Below are positions 24,207-33,827 of a stretch of DNA of 33,986 nucleotides, piece by piece. Each line of letters starts with the position of its first letter. The first letter of the stretch is position 1. The DNA comes from an uncultured Pirellulaceae bacterium (GTDB lineage Bacteria; Planctomycetota; Planctomycetia; Pirellulales; Pirellulaceae). A program made the position numbers and the translations under genes. A model generated the notes under the pieces. It was not told the DNA's origin. It was given only the letters and a program-made list of their open reading frames with translations, and ran no database searches. The stretch spans positions 1 through 33,986 of the forward strand of contig CALJOA010000142.1 of assembly GCA_937981585.1 (NCBI GenBank). The letters are read 5' to 3'.

Positions 24207-26687
24207 ATGCGACCGTATCTTGCGATCATCAAAGACTCGTTTCGCGCCGCAATGGCGTCACGGGTGCTGTATGTCCTGCTGATTATGATCACTCTATTGT
24301 TACTGGTTCTGGCGCCGCTGCACATTGAGGAATCGCTTGATTGGCGGCTCAATCCCAACGTCAACGTCCGACGACCCGACGCATTGGTCCGCCAGATCGT
24401 ACAGGAAAACGAGACCAAGCCGCCGGTGGCTCGGGTCTGGTCGATGTTGTCTCAGTCATTGAAAACTCGAATGACAGAGGTCGTCGAGAGTGGGCAAGAC
24501 GAAAAGGAAACGCCCCTAGGTTCTCCACCAGGTGGGTTGGAAAGCGTTTTCGTTCAAGCCGAATTGATCGAGGCGCTAAACGAAATCATTTCCGACCCCG
24601 AGTTCTATCACGCTGACGACTGGCAGGGTCGAGTGCTGCCAGCCGAAGCCGAGGAGTTCGTCAACACTGGTGTCAGGAACCTCACCGAGGTCCGAGCCAA
24701 ACGACTTAACCGTCTCCTGCTTGCGCAAGCCTTCCCCGGGTTGATCGATTCAGGAAACTCATCTGCGTTGACGCTCAAGTACGCGGTCTGGGATTTTCCA
24801 ATTCCGATCTCAATGACCCATCAGCAGTTCGCCCAAATGTTAACCAAGTTCATCCCTTGGATGTCGTGGGCCTGGTACTTTGAAAAGATGGTGCTCTCGA
24901 TCGGACTGTTGATCGCGATCATCGTGACCGCCAACATGATTCCAGATATGTTCGAACCGGGATCGCTAAATCTGCTGTTGAGCAAACCGATATCGCGCTG
25001 GGGTTTGTTTACCTCGAAATTCTTTGGCGGCTGCGTGTTCATCGGGCTTTGCGCGTTCTACCTGTTCTTTGGCCTTTGGCTCTGGATGGGCTTGGCGATG
25101 GGAGTCTGGGATCGGGCGATGCTGTTTAGCATTCCGCTGTACATCATTGTGTTCGCAATTTACTTTTCCGTTTCTGCCGTTGTGGGGCTGATGTGGCGAA
25201 GCCCAATTGTTTCGGTGATTCTGACGCTGATATTTTGGGTGTTCTGTTTCTCGATTGGCACAGCGTTCGTTCCATTTGATCGCAAGATGACCAATAGTGA
25301 ATTCAATTCGTTGTTGCCCGTCAACGATACAGTCTACGCGTCCGACGTAATTCATCGTCTCAAGGTTTGGGATGAAGGCGAGAACGGATGGGCACCGGCC
25401 ACCGATTCCAAGATGGGCGAAGAGCTTGAGATTCAGTTCGAAGCCAACTCTTACATGATTACGATTAAGGAGCTTCCAGACGCGATGCCGGGTGTCCTTA
25501 ATTTTCTACCGCCAGTATTCGATTCAACCAACTCGCAGATTTATTCCAGCAACTACGATCTGGGCAAGTCGCTTTCATCGGGGAAGAAGCCGTTGTTGGT
25601 GGGCAAGGTAATTGACGGCGCTGATCCAGAATTTGTTGAAGTTGGCAAGTTGCCAAACGATGCGGTTCGTCTGTTTGAGACAGCCAATGGGACTGTTGTC
25701 GCCAGTTCCGACGGTGCGTTTCACCGGCTTAACCAAGCCGCCGTAGAGGCTTCGTTGTTGAAATTCCAAAGCCCCAAAGGCAAAGGTGCCAAGTCAAAAC
25801 CGACCAAGCCAAAACCGACCAAGCCAAAACCGGATAAACAGACGCCCAAGAAATCCGACCCTCAAACCGGCGAATCAGTTGGGGAATTGTTTGAACGGAT
25901 CGGACCGGCTGGCGATCGTTTGGCAATTCGCTCAGCCCAACACGTTGACTACTGTAAAACTCGCGACGAGTTCGCGATTTACCGACGAGGAAAGCTCCAG
26001 ATTTTCAAGTCGCAGGATCAACAATACATCCAACACGCGACTCTGGATCTGGCGCTCGGTTTCGGCGTCGGCATGACGTGCAGGTTGGCTTATCAAGGCC
26101 AAACGATCGTTTTGGCGTTTGGAAACGGAAAGGTCATCACGATCGATGCCCAGTCGGTAACGGAGAAGAACGAGTATCAACCAGAAAATCGAACGGGGAT
26201 TGAATCGGTTTGTGGCTCAGCCAGTGGACGGTACTTTGGCGTCTTGTACCGAAACGGAAACCTGTGGATGCTCGACACCAGCAGCGAAGAAGAAATGCAG
26301 CTGGCCGATGTTGTCGGACAAGGAGAAGTCTGCACGTTTACGTTTGCTGAGGAAGATCTTTGGGTTTGCGACAACACCGATCGTGCGACGCATTACGATT
26401 TGACTAACAACGAAATGGTCGTCAGACATTCGCCCACCGGTGGGAGAGTGGAATGGATCTATCGTTATCTGTTGCGTCCGTTTTACAAGATTTGCCCCAA
26501 GCCGGGCGAGTTTTACAAAGTCGTTTCTCATTTGTCGTCGTCGGGTGATTCTCAAACCAACCAAAGCCTCGACCGAAACAAGACAGCCGAAACCAAGGAC
26601 CCGTGGGTTCCGCTTTGGAGCGGTTTGCTGTTCATGTTTGCGATGTTGTCGCTGGGATGCCTGATATTCCAGTACCGCGATTATTGA
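24207..26687 (+). CDS. ABC-2 type permease with large propeller-like insert
   Basis: 826-aa membrane partner of the preceding ATPase. Helix 1 is about 20-38. A soluble region of roughly 190 residues follows. A bundle of four or five helices covers about 230-355 (MVLSIGLLIAIIVTANMIPD, then FLYLFFGLWLW-like and VILTLIFWVFCFSIG segments). About 440 residues follow before a final helix (about 803-822). That insert holds a Lys-Pro repeat tract and a region of repeated four-strand blocks (FAIYRRGKLQIFKSQDQQ; GKVITIDAQS; GNLWMLDTSSEE), which looks like a beta-propeller. By topology the insert should be outside the cytoplasm, although this is a prediction. Substrate unknown. Confidence 0.85.
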   Translation: MRPYLAIIKDSFRAAMASRVLYVLLIMITLLLLVLAPLHIEESLDWRLNPNVNVRRPDALVRQIVQENETKPPVARVWSMLSQSLKTRMTEVVESGQDEKETPLGSPPGGLESVFVQAELIEALNEIISDPEFYHADDWQGRVLPAEAEEFVNTGVRNLTEVRAKRLNRLLLAQAFPGLIDSGNSSALTLKYAVWDFPIPISMTHQQFAQMLTKFIPWMSWAWYFEKMVLSIGLLIAIIVTANMIPDMFEPGSLNLLLSKPISRWGLFTSKFFGGCVFIGLCAFYLFFGLWLWMGLAMGVWDRAMLFSIPLYIIVFAIYFSVSAVVGLMWRSPIVSVILTLIFWVFCFSIGTAFVPFDRKMTNSEFNSLLPVNDTVYASDVIHRLKVWDEGENGWAPATDSKMGEELEIQFEANSYMITIKELPDAMPGVLNFLPPVFDSTNSQIYSSNYDLGKSLSSGKKPLLVGKVIDGADPEFVEVGKLPNDAVRLFETANGTVVASSDGAFHRLNQAAVEASLLKFQSPKGKGAKSKPTKPKPTKPKPDKQTPKKSDPQTGESVGELFERIGPAGDRLAIRSAQHVDYCKTRDEFAIYRRGKLQIFKSQDQQYIQHATLDLALGFGVGMTCRLAYQGQTIVLAFGNGKVITIDAQSVTEKNEYQPENRTGIESVCGSASGRYFGVLYRNGNLWMLDTSSEEEMQLADVVGQGEVCTFTFAEEDLWVCDNTDRATHYDLTNNEMVVRHSPTGGRVEWIYRYLLRPFYKICPKPGEFYKVVSHLSSSGDSQTNQSLDRNKTAETKDPWVPLWSGLLFMFAMLSLGCLIFQYRDY
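25789..25833 (+). repeat. Three 15-bp tandem repeats in the permease gene
   Basis: The unit CCAAG(C/T)CAAAACCG(A/G) occurs three times in tandem without gaps and encodes a KPKPT-type linker. It keeps the reading frame, so copy number could vary without inactivating the gene. Confidence 0.85.
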
Positions 26688-26826
26688 TAATGTGACGGGT
26701 TTGCGTTTATCAAATTGTAAACCCAGTTGCGCGCCCAACGTGCGTTGCATTGTGAAACGCACGAACCGACACAATCATAAACTGAGCCGTTTTGGCGAGC
26801 CCCGGTTTGTCATGCGCTTAACCGAG

Positions 26827-26964
26827 GCTAGGCCGCGTTTGAAAAATGTCAAAACATGAATTTTAGGGAGTGCGAAGCTCCTGCTGAGCCAGCGTCATCT
26901 GGCGCTTCAAGCTCAGCAGGAGCTTCGCCCTCCCTAAGAAGCAACTTATAAAACGCGGCCTAGC
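26827..26964. repeat. Large nested palindromic element
   Basis: Outer arms GCTAGGCCGCGTTT (26827-26840) and AAACGCGGCCTAGC (26951-26964) are perfect 14-bp inverted repeats. Inside, 26863-26889 pairs with 26911-26937 at 26 of 27 positions around a 21-nt loop. The whole 138-bp unit lies in the 501-bp non-coding gap 26688-27188, where no gene is supported. Its right end matches the repeat at 13879-13919. It resembles a non-autonomous mobile palindrome. Confidence 0.75.
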
Positions 26965-27025
26965 GCGCCTAATTGCACTTACTTTAGGAAAATAGAATGC
27001 CACTCGGACTCGGCTGACCTTTGAG

Positions 27026-27055
27026 CCGTCATTCCCGCCTACGCGGGAATGACGG
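27026..27055. repeat. CCGTCATTCCCGC hairpin repeat
   Basis: CCGTCATTCCCGC (27026-27038) and GCGGGAATGACGG (27043-27055) are perfect inverted repeats around CTAC. GTCATTCCCGC palindromes of this form are widespread dispersed repeats in many bacterial phyla. It may terminate or insulate transcription between the permease and the YCF48 gene. Confidence 0.8.
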
Positions 27056-27188
27056 TTGGTAAAAATCACAAGCTCGCGTGTTACCATTTCAATCCGCTAG
27101 CGGTTTGGTATCTACGGTTTGCTTTCTATAGTTTCAGGGTTGAATTTTCGCTAATCTGCGCCGCAATTTTCTCCATTTCGGCGGCAAA

Positions 27189-30100
27189 ATGATCCAGCGA
27201 ATTCTCACGATAGTGCGGTCCGATCGTGCTTTGATTTTCAGATCAGGCAGATCCACCAGATCACGTTGGCTTCAACCTTTACGTTGCAAGTGCTTGATTC
27301 TGTTCGGGCTTTTGTCTGTGCTGGGGCCATTCAATCTTGCGCAGGCCGATCAAAACATGCCTCACGAGTCGTTGCCGACTGCCTGGAAATCGGACGCTGA
27401 ACTAACGGATGTGTTCTTCCTTAATTCCCAGCTTGGTTGGGCCGTTGGCGCGCAAGGCGTCATTCTCCGAACTACCAACGGGGGAGTGCAGTGGACTGAA
27501 ATCTCCCAAGCCCCAGATCTAATCGTCGATGATATTTCGCTTGGGCAGAAACTGAAGAACATGCGATCCGGGGCGCGTAGTCGGCTTACAGGAATCGCTG
27601 ACGATTTTTCTGGAGCCCAGCAACGACCGATTCGGTGCCGTTTTGAATCAGTCTGTTTTATCGACGCCGATCATGGCTGGATCGCAGGCGGATATGAGGT
27701 CCCTTACGTCGGTCGCAGCCGAGCCGTGATCATGCGAACCAACGACGGCGGGCAGACGTGGGAATCGATTCGCAGCCTCGTTATTCCGCGGATCAACAAG
27801 ATTCAGTTTACCGATCAGCTTACTGGATGGGCGGTCGGGCGAACCGGGAACCTGTTTCAAACCGGCGTGTTCCACACCTCCAATGGAGGTCAAACTTGGT
27901 CAAGCAAGTCTTCGACGAAACTGCCCGGTTGGACCGACGCTGTGAAAACGCGACAGGGATTGCTGACGATCAACTATGAGGGGAATCTTGGCATACTCAG
28001 GAACAGCGACTTTGAAGCGTCCGTCATCCGTCAACGAGAATTATCTCGGATCAATCAAATCTCAATGTCCGATGACGGGAAAGGCTGGGCGGCTGGTGAG
28101 CGAGGCACGATGCTCAAGACAGTTGATGGCGGGCGGAGTTTCGTTCCGCTGGAGCTGGGCTCGTCCAACGCAGCCGGACCAAACGCGAGAATCGCCGCGC
28201 TAATCAAACAGTTTGATTTGAAAACGCTGGCCGTTACTTCCAACCAAGTCTGGTTTGCAGGTGATCCGGGATCGCTTTTGTTTGCCGTTGATTTGGAATC
28301 GGGAAAAGCGATCGCGCGCAGGTTGCCGGTTCAAAGCCGGATCAACAAAATCTGTTTTGCCGACGATCAGCACGGTTGGGCGGTGGGTGCAAACGGATGC
28401 ATTCTTTCAACCAACGACGGCGGACAGACTTGGGGGCTACAGCGAGGTAAAAATCAGACTGCAGCGATGCTTGTCATCAACTCAAGCCCCGACGCGGTTG
28501 GGTATGAGTTGTTTTCTAAATACGCTTCCCAGGAAAATCACCTTTGTGCTTCGGTTCTCTTTGATGCGACCAAGCAACAGTATCAGGCAATCAACCAGGC
28601 AATCGATCGACTCGGAGGCGCGAGCTGCGATTTGATAGATTCAACTGATGGTCTTGATTCGCCAGACTCGCTCAGGAAACTGGTACGGCTGATTCGATCG
28701 TTGCAGCCACGTTTGGTTGTCTTGAATACCGGTCCGGTGGGCGATCAAAACAGAAACGTCAGGTTTCAACGGTTGGTGACCCAGGCCATCGGTTTGGCGG
28801 CCGATCGAAACGCATTCGACCAACAAGTTGTTGACGCTGGTCTAAAGCCATGGCAAGTCAGTCGCTTGGCCACCAGAGATGATGTTGGGACAGTCAGCAT
28901 CGATGCGCGTCAGTTGCTTCCCAGTACTGGCATGTTGATCGAAGACCAGATCGCGGTCAGCCGGGCGATCTCTGGGCAGACGGTTCTGCCAAAGCAAACA
29001 TTGAGTTACCGAATCACCGAGTTGACTCGAAATGGACGGCTCAAGGCAGGTGATTTGATGTCTGGCCTAGCTGGCAATCCCAATACGAAGCGTGCTGGTG
29101 GCCACAAACGGCGTGGCAACCTGACCGCAATTCATCAGGCTTCGGCAAAACAAAAAACGTTCGATCAGTTTTTGAAGTTTGAGTCCAGCAAACCGCAAGA
29201 CGTGATGGTTTGGCGTCAACAAGTTCAAGCGTTCGCCATGAAGATGGAGAGTGATGTCGCCGGAGTTTGGTTGATGCAGCTTGCCGAAAGGTATTTCACC
29301 GCAGGGAATCCGGAATTGGCAGCCGCGTCTGCAGAACTGCTTGTCATGAGGTGGTCTGAGCATGGGTTTGCTCCGGCGGCGCTTTCGTGGTTGGCACACT
29401 ATTACGGCAGCGACGAATTTGGACAGATTGAGTTTTCGAAACGAGTTCTCTCCGGGCAACTGGGCAAAGCCAACCCCAGCCCTTCGACGAATCAAGTTAC
29501 GCTCGCTGGAGTCAACACCGACAGTGATTTCCAGACGACGCCCAAAATCATTCAGGCGGGCGGCGTTTCACAATTGGTTTGGGAACCAGTCAAAGAAGCA
29601 TTGAAATCTGAATCGGATGAAGCCAAGGTTGACGACTCTGTCGATTCGATCGCAGAAACAAAACGCAAGTTCTTTGAGTCGCGGCATCAAAAGGCAGGTC
29701 TGTTTCTCAAACAGCTTGGTCGTCGCGATCCAGAGTTGGTTGCAAGCCTGCAATATCAGATGATGGAGGCGCAACTCGCCCGGCAGATCAGCGGAAAGAT
29801 TACCAGTGAAAGCCGTTGGAAGAATCTGGCTCAGCGGCGCGATACTTCCGGTGCCGCGATTCCACTGGGCGCTCAGCGGGAACTTGCTCTTGGCGGATTT
29901 ACTGACAAAAGTGCTCGACCCATCGCTGCGCTTTCATGCCTAGCGACCAACCAGCGTCCCAAGCTCGATGGGCAACTCAACGACGCGTGTTGGCAGAACG
30001 TGCACCAGACCGGCAACGCGATTTCATCGGTGGTTGGTCTTGGGTCCGAATCAACCCAAACCGAATCTGATTCCCGCGATCTTACGATGCTGGCCCACGA

Positions 30101-30653
30101 TGATGAGTTTCTGTATCTAGCGCTTGTTTGCCAAAAAGTCCCCGGACACTACTACAACCTGAGGAAACAAGCTCGCCCGCGTGATCCTGATTTGTCACGC
30201 CGTGATCGAGTTGAGTTGACGATTGATATCGATCGAGATTATCGCTCGGCGTTCAAGTTCGTTGTCGATCATCGAGGCTGGGTCAGCGACAGTTGCTCCG
30301 GAAGTCTGGGCTGGGATCCTGACTGGTACGTGGCGCAGTCGGAAAACGAAACGAGCTGGACGGTCGAGGTTGCAATTCCGCTGAAGCAAATCGCAGTCAA
30401 GGAACTCGATGAGAACACGATCTGGGCGATGGCGGTGAAGCGAAAGATTTTCGATGATCGCAATGTTTGGAAGAGCGATTCGAAACCGGATTCGCCGACG
30501 GCAGATCTTCAGATCGGATTGACGGCTCATCCGGGCGAGTTTGAACTGGTCCGATTTGTTGGCGATTCTGGGGAGCCTGCGGCGCCGGCGTTGGAGGATC
30601 AAATGTTGTCAGATGTGATTTCCAGCGGCCCCAATGGCCAAATGCGCAGGTAA
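27189..30653 (+). CDS. Secreted YCF48-repeat protein with LmbE-like and CBM9-like domains
   Basis: 1154 aa with an N-terminal signal or anchor (hydrophobic about 35-53, after a basic stretch). Residues about 65-415 contain five YCF48/BNR repeats, each with GWAVG-type and TNDGGQTW-type motifs, predicting a beta-propeller. Residues about 420-600 resemble a PIG-L/LmbE deacetylase fold (LRKLVRLIRSLQPRLVVLN; GLKPWQV), but the metal motif AHPDD appears as NSSPDAV, so it is probably inactive. A helical region follows. Residues about 918-1125 look like a CBM9-type carbohydrate-binding domain (KLDGQLNDACWQN; DEFLYLALVC; TSWTVEVAIPLKQI). A role at the cell surface is inferred; no substrate is known. 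Confidence 0.75.
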   Translation: MIQRILTIVRSDRALIFRSGRSTRSRWLQPLRCKCLILFGLLSVLGPFNLAQADQNMPHESLPTAWKSDAELTDVFFLNSQLGWAVGAQGVILRTTNGGVQWTEISQAPDLIVDDISLGQKLKNMRSGARSRLTGIADDFSGAQQRPIRCRFESVCFIDADHGWIAGGYEVPYVGRSRAVIMRTNDGGQTWESIRSLVIPRINKIQFTDQLTGWAVGRTGNLFQTGVFHTSNGGQTWSSKSSTKLPGWTDAVKTRQGLLTINYEGNLGILRNSDFEASVIRQRELSRINQISMSDDGKGWAAGERGTMLKTVDGGRSFVPLELGSSNAAGPNARIAALIKQFDLKTLAVTSNQVWFAGDPGSLLFAVDLESGKAIARRLPVQSRINKICFADDQHGWAVGANGCILSTNDGGQTWGLQRGKNQTAAMLVINSSPDAVGYELFSKYASQENHLCASVLFDATKQQYQAINQAIDRLGGASCDLIDSTDGLDSPDSLRKLVRLIRSLQPRLVVLNTGPVGDQNRNVRFQRLVTQAIGLAADRNAFDQQVVDAGLKPWQVSRLATRDDVGTVSIDARQLLPSTGMLIEDQIAVSRAISGQTVLPKQTLSYRITELTRNGRLKAGDLMSGLAGNPNTKRAGGHKRRGNLTAIHQASAKQKTFDQFLKFESSKPQDVMVWRQQVQAFAMKMESDVAGVWLMQLAERYFTAGNPELAAASAELLVMRWSEHGFAPAALSWLAHYYGSDEFGQIEFSKRVLSGQLGKANPSPSTNQVTLAGVNTDSDFQTTPKIIQAGGVSQLVWEPVKEALKSESDEAKVDDSVDSIAETKRKFFESRHQKAGLFLKQLGRRDPELVASLQYQMMEAQLARQISGKITSESRWKNLAQRRDTSGAAIPLGAQRELALGGFTDKSARPIAALSCLATNQRPKLDGQLNDACWQNVHQTGNAISSVVGLGSESTQTESDSRDLTMLAHDDEFLYLALVCQKVPGHYYNLRKQARPRDPDLSRRDRVELTIDIDRDYRSAFKFVVDHRGWVSDSCSGSLGWDPDWYVAQSENETSWTVEVAIPLKQIAVKELDENTIWAMAVKRKIFDDRNVWKSDSKPDSPTADLQIGLTAHPGEFELVRFVGDSGEPAAPALEDQMLSDVISSGPNGQMRR

Positions 30654-30757
30654 ATCCCGAAGTTATCAACTCGATCTCAACCGAAAAGTCATTCCAAACC
30701 GACTATCTCAGTGTCGGCTGACTATATTCGAAGGGCGCGAGTTTATCGGGAATCAAC

Positions 30758-32707
30758 ATGACCAAGCAGCCAGAATCGAGCGGATCGTCTTTACCGCGCG
30801 ACGGTTCCGCTTTGGGTTCCGAGTTGTCGGCTTCGTTTGGCAAACACAATTCGAACCGGCCTGCTGGCCAGTCAAATCAATCGCCTGAGAAACGTCCTTC
30901 CAAACCTTCGCTCGGTGCTCCCAATCCAAAGCTGCGTCGGCGCCGAACGACTGCAGTTAGCAAAGAAGAAGGTAAAAGCGAAATCGTTGAAGGAACGCAA
31001 CGAACCGAAACACCGGGAACTCAAAAGAAGAAGGTTTCAAGCCAACCCAACCACCAGACCAGCTCGGTTTCCAAATCTCAGCCCAACCTCGCCGCCTTCG
31101 CACCGCGGGTGCGACGCCCAGCAGTCGACATCGGTCAATCTGACGCAGGTCACCGGGCCACTAAATACTCGTTTCTCAATCCGCCCGTCGTCGATGAAGA
31201 GTTGCTAAACAACTCGTTGCAAGATTTGAGTGGTGAAGACGAGATCTTCGAATTCGATCGGTTTGGCAAACGTTTCGTTCCGGTTCCCAGTTTCCTGGCC
31301 AGCACTGCGGTTCATCTGTGTGTCTTTCTTGCACTGGCGTTTATTGTTAACAGCGTCGAGTTGCCTTCGCAGCCAGCCATCAGCATCGTTGCCGAGTTTG
31401 ACGCGACACCTGTTCCGGTCAAGCCAACTGACACCGACACTGTTGAAACTGTTGAGATTGTAGATCCGCTGGAAAACAAATCGCCGTTGGAAGAAAGCGC
31501 CGACGCCTTGTCGACCGACGAGGAAATGGAAGTCGCGGCCGATACCGATATACTCCCCAGCGTCGTCATCAATGACTTCGAACCATCTCCCGTTGAAAAC
31601 ACGGCCATCAACGCAGTTGTTGCAACGTTGCCTTCGGGTGGAGGGCTTGAAGGTCGCGAGCAAGCCTCGCGCGCGAAACTGGCAGCCAGTCGCGGAGGAT
31701 CGCGGGCGAGCGAAATTGCTGTCGAAAATGGACTGCGCTGGATCATCAATCATCAGCGGGACGATGGTAGTTGGCGTTTCCATCACGACGATGGCAAGTG
31801 CGATGGCGGTTGTCGAAATGAAGGCACGCAGGAATCGACGACTGCGGCGACGGGAATGGCGCTGATGTCATTGCTGGGCGCCGGCTACACTCAGCGGACC
31901 GGTCCCTATCAGGAAGAAGTTCGCAAGGGCTTGGCGTTTTTGGTTGACAAGATGCGAGTCGGTCCCCGAGGCGGCAGCTTGCGTCATGGCGAAAATGGTA
32001 TGTACTCGCATGCGATCGCGACAATCGCGCTTAGCGAAGCCTACATCATGACCCGCGACACGAGCTTGGTTCAACCGATCGATTTAGCCCGACAGTACAT
32101 CGAGACTGCCCAGCACAAAAAAGGTGGTTGGCGATATGTGCCTGGAACGGTGGGTGACATGACGGTGACTGGTTGGCAAGTGATGGCGCTCAAGAGTTGT
32201 GAGCGAGCTGGTTTCTCGACGGGCGAGGTTACCTGGGATCTCGCGGACTCGTTCGTAAAATCGCTTGGTACCAGCGACGGGAGGTTTGGCTATCAACGTC
32301 CCGAGGCCCAAACGCCGATCACGACGGCGGTTGGAATGCTCTCCCGGATGTACCTAGGGGCGTCATTGGAAGACGACCAAATCGAGCTAGGATGCCAATA
32401 CCTGATCGAGCGGAAACCCTCCAAATCTGACATGTATTTTAACTACTATGCTACGCTGGTTCTCCATCACCGTAGCGACAAAGACTGGCCCAAGTGGAAT
32501 GTCGAGTTAAGAGATTACTTGATAAATACACAAGATAATGCGGGCACACATTCCGCCGGGAGCTGGTATTTTGCGGACGAACATGGTGCTGTCGGTGGCC
32601 GGCTCTATACGACAGCAATGGCTGTGATGACCCTTGAGGTCTATTATCGATACATGCCGCTTTACCAACCCAAGCCCCTTGCTGGGCGCCAAGTTGGGTT
32701 CCAGTAA
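30758..32707 (+). CDS. Prenyltransferase/squalene-oxidase-repeat membrane protein
   Basis: 649 aa. Residues 1-175 are low-complexity, rich in Ser, Pro, Lys and Gln. One membrane helix is at about 178-199 (FLASTAVHLCVFLALAFIV). An acidic spacer (about 215-290) follows. Residues about 325-640 are alpha/alpha-barrel repeats with the QRDDGSW, KKGGWRY, GRFGYQ and AGSWYF motifs of the squalene-hopene cyclase/prenyltransferase fold. The DXDD cyclase motif is not seen, so it is not expected to be a terpene cyclase. Such proteins are common in planctomycetes, with unknown function. The gene is 104 bp after the YCF48 gene on the same strand and may share its transcript. Confidence 0.85.
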   Translation: MTKQPESSGSSLPRDGSALGSELSASFGKHNSNRPAGQSNQSPEKRPSKPSLGAPNPKLRRRRTTAVSKEEGKSEIVEGTQRTETPGTQKKKVSSQPNHQTSSVSKSQPNLAAFAPRVRRPAVDIGQSDAGHRATKYSFLNPPVVDEELLNNSLQDLSGEDEIFEFDRFGKRFVPVPSFLASTAVHLCVFLALAFIVNSVELPSQPAISIVAEFDATPVPVKPTDTDTVETVEIVDPLENKSPLEESADALSTDEEMEVAADTDILPSVVINDFEPSPVENTAINAVVATLPSGGGLEGREQASRAKLAASRGGSRASEIAVENGLRWIINHQRDDGSWRFHHDDGKCDGGCRNEGTQESTTAATGMALMSLLGAGYTQRTGPYQEEVRKGLAFLVDKMRVGPRGGSLRHGENGMYSHAIATIALSEAYIMTRDTSLVQPIDLARQYIETAQHKKGGWRYVPGTVGDMTVTGWQVMALKSCERAGFSTGEVTWDLADSFVKSLGTSDGRFGYQRPEAQTPITTAVGMLSRMYLGASLEDDQIELGCQYLIERKPSKSDMYFNYYATLVLHHRSDKDWPKWNVELRDYLINTQDNAGTHSAGSWYFADEHGAVGGRLYTTAMAVMTLEVYYRYMPLYQPKPLAGRQVGFQ

Positions 32708-32935
32708 CTGCGGTCGCGGCGGTCCCGCCAACAACGAATTACCAGTTCAATAGTTGCCCTCATGATAGCCAGCGTGTTCGGCGCCCGTGGTAACTGAGCC
32801 CAGTTGTTGCGAGATCGCACTTTTTTGGTAGGGATGTTGTGGTCGTAGGCTTTGAGTAGTTCTGATTTATCGGCCCAAACCAAAACGTTAGTCCGGGATC
32901 CGGCTGACAAAAATAATTGCACAAGATTACATCAC

Positions 32936-33763
32936 ATGTCATCAACACAACTTGTTCGCGCAGTTATCCCCGTTCTCGACCTGATGATCGGGCAGATCGT
33001 GCTTGCCAAAGCCGGCAATCGAGATGAGTATCGACCAGTCGAAACTCCGTTGACGTTTAGCAGTCAGCCAATTGAAGTTGCCAAAGCGATGTTCAATCAG
33101 ACGAGTTGTGATTGGCTTTACTTGGCCGACATCGACAGTTTTGCGGGAGCCAGCCCGAATTGGGGCGTCTACAACGAGCTGCTCAATCACGGGTTCGGTT
33201 TGTGGATCGATGCGAACTGGATGATCGATGATCGATTCGAGCAAATTCACGAGAAAATCGAATCGCCTGAGCGACTTGAAGTCATTCTTTCATCCGAAAC
33301 GCTGTCGAGTCTGGATCAGTTTTCCACGTTTGGTCAGCTGATCGAAAAGGGTATTCAGCCGATCTTCAGCCTTGATCGAAAATCGGGCCAAACGATTACC
33401 CAGCCGGGCGAACTGTCAGAGCTGGCGCCGATTGAGCTTGTCCACGAAGCCTATAAACAAGGCGTCCGAAGTCTGATCGTTCTGGATCTCGATTCTGTCG
33501 GCACGATGAAAGGTGTGCAGAGCAAAGACGATGGTGTCGTTCCATTGATTCGCGAGATCAAAAGCGAATTGAGCGACATGAAAATTACATCCGGCGGAGG
33601 GATCCGGGAAGTCAACGATTTGAAGTCGCTGATCGATGCCGGATGCCAGCATGCTTTGGTCGCTTCGGCGATCCACCAGCGGAAGCTCACTCCCGACGAC
33701 ATCATGCAGTTCCCTGTTTCGTCGTTTCAATCGATCGTTGGTCAGAAACGGTTGAGTCGCTAG
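32936..33763 (+). CDS. HisA-related TIM-barrel protein (COG1411-like)
   Basis: 275-aa protein related to HisA/HisF. It opens with VIPVLDLMIGQIVLAKAGNRDEYRP (quoted in part: VIPVLDLMIGQIVLAKAG), continues with WLYLADIDSF and LIVLDLDSVGTMKG, and ends with the phosphate-binding ITSGGGIREVNDL and ALVASAIH. These match, from memory, the HisA-related family COG1411, found in methanogens and in bacteria with tetrahydromethanopterin C1 genes. The function is not established. It might also supply the missing HisA activity, but the insertions and motif changes make that less likely. The ATG at 32936 is preferred over a TTG at 32852, which would add 28 residues without family similarity. Confidence 0.8.
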   Translation: MSSTQLVRAVIPVLDLMIGQIVLAKAGNRDEYRPVETPLTFSSQPIEVAKAMFNQTSCDWLYLADIDSFAGASPNWGVYNELLNHGFGLWIDANWMIDDRFEQIHEKIESPERLEVILSSETLSSLDQFSTFGQLIEKGIQPIFSLDRKSGQTITQPGELSELAPIELVHEAYKQGVRSLIVLDLDSVGTMKGVQSKDDGVVPLIREIKSELSDMKITSGGGIREVNDLKSLIDAGCQHALVASAIHQRKLTPDDIMQFPVSSFQSIVGQKRLSR

Positions 33764-33827
33764 CGATGTATTTCGCTAGCGTCTAAGCAGTTGCGAGATC
33801 TAAACCGGCAAAATTTCGTAACTTCCA

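Noticed and set aside
32852-32935. TTG start of the HisA-like gene adding 28 residues
   Set aside because: The added residues show no family similarity, and HisA-like proteins begin shortly before the VIPVLD motif, which fits the ATG at 32936.
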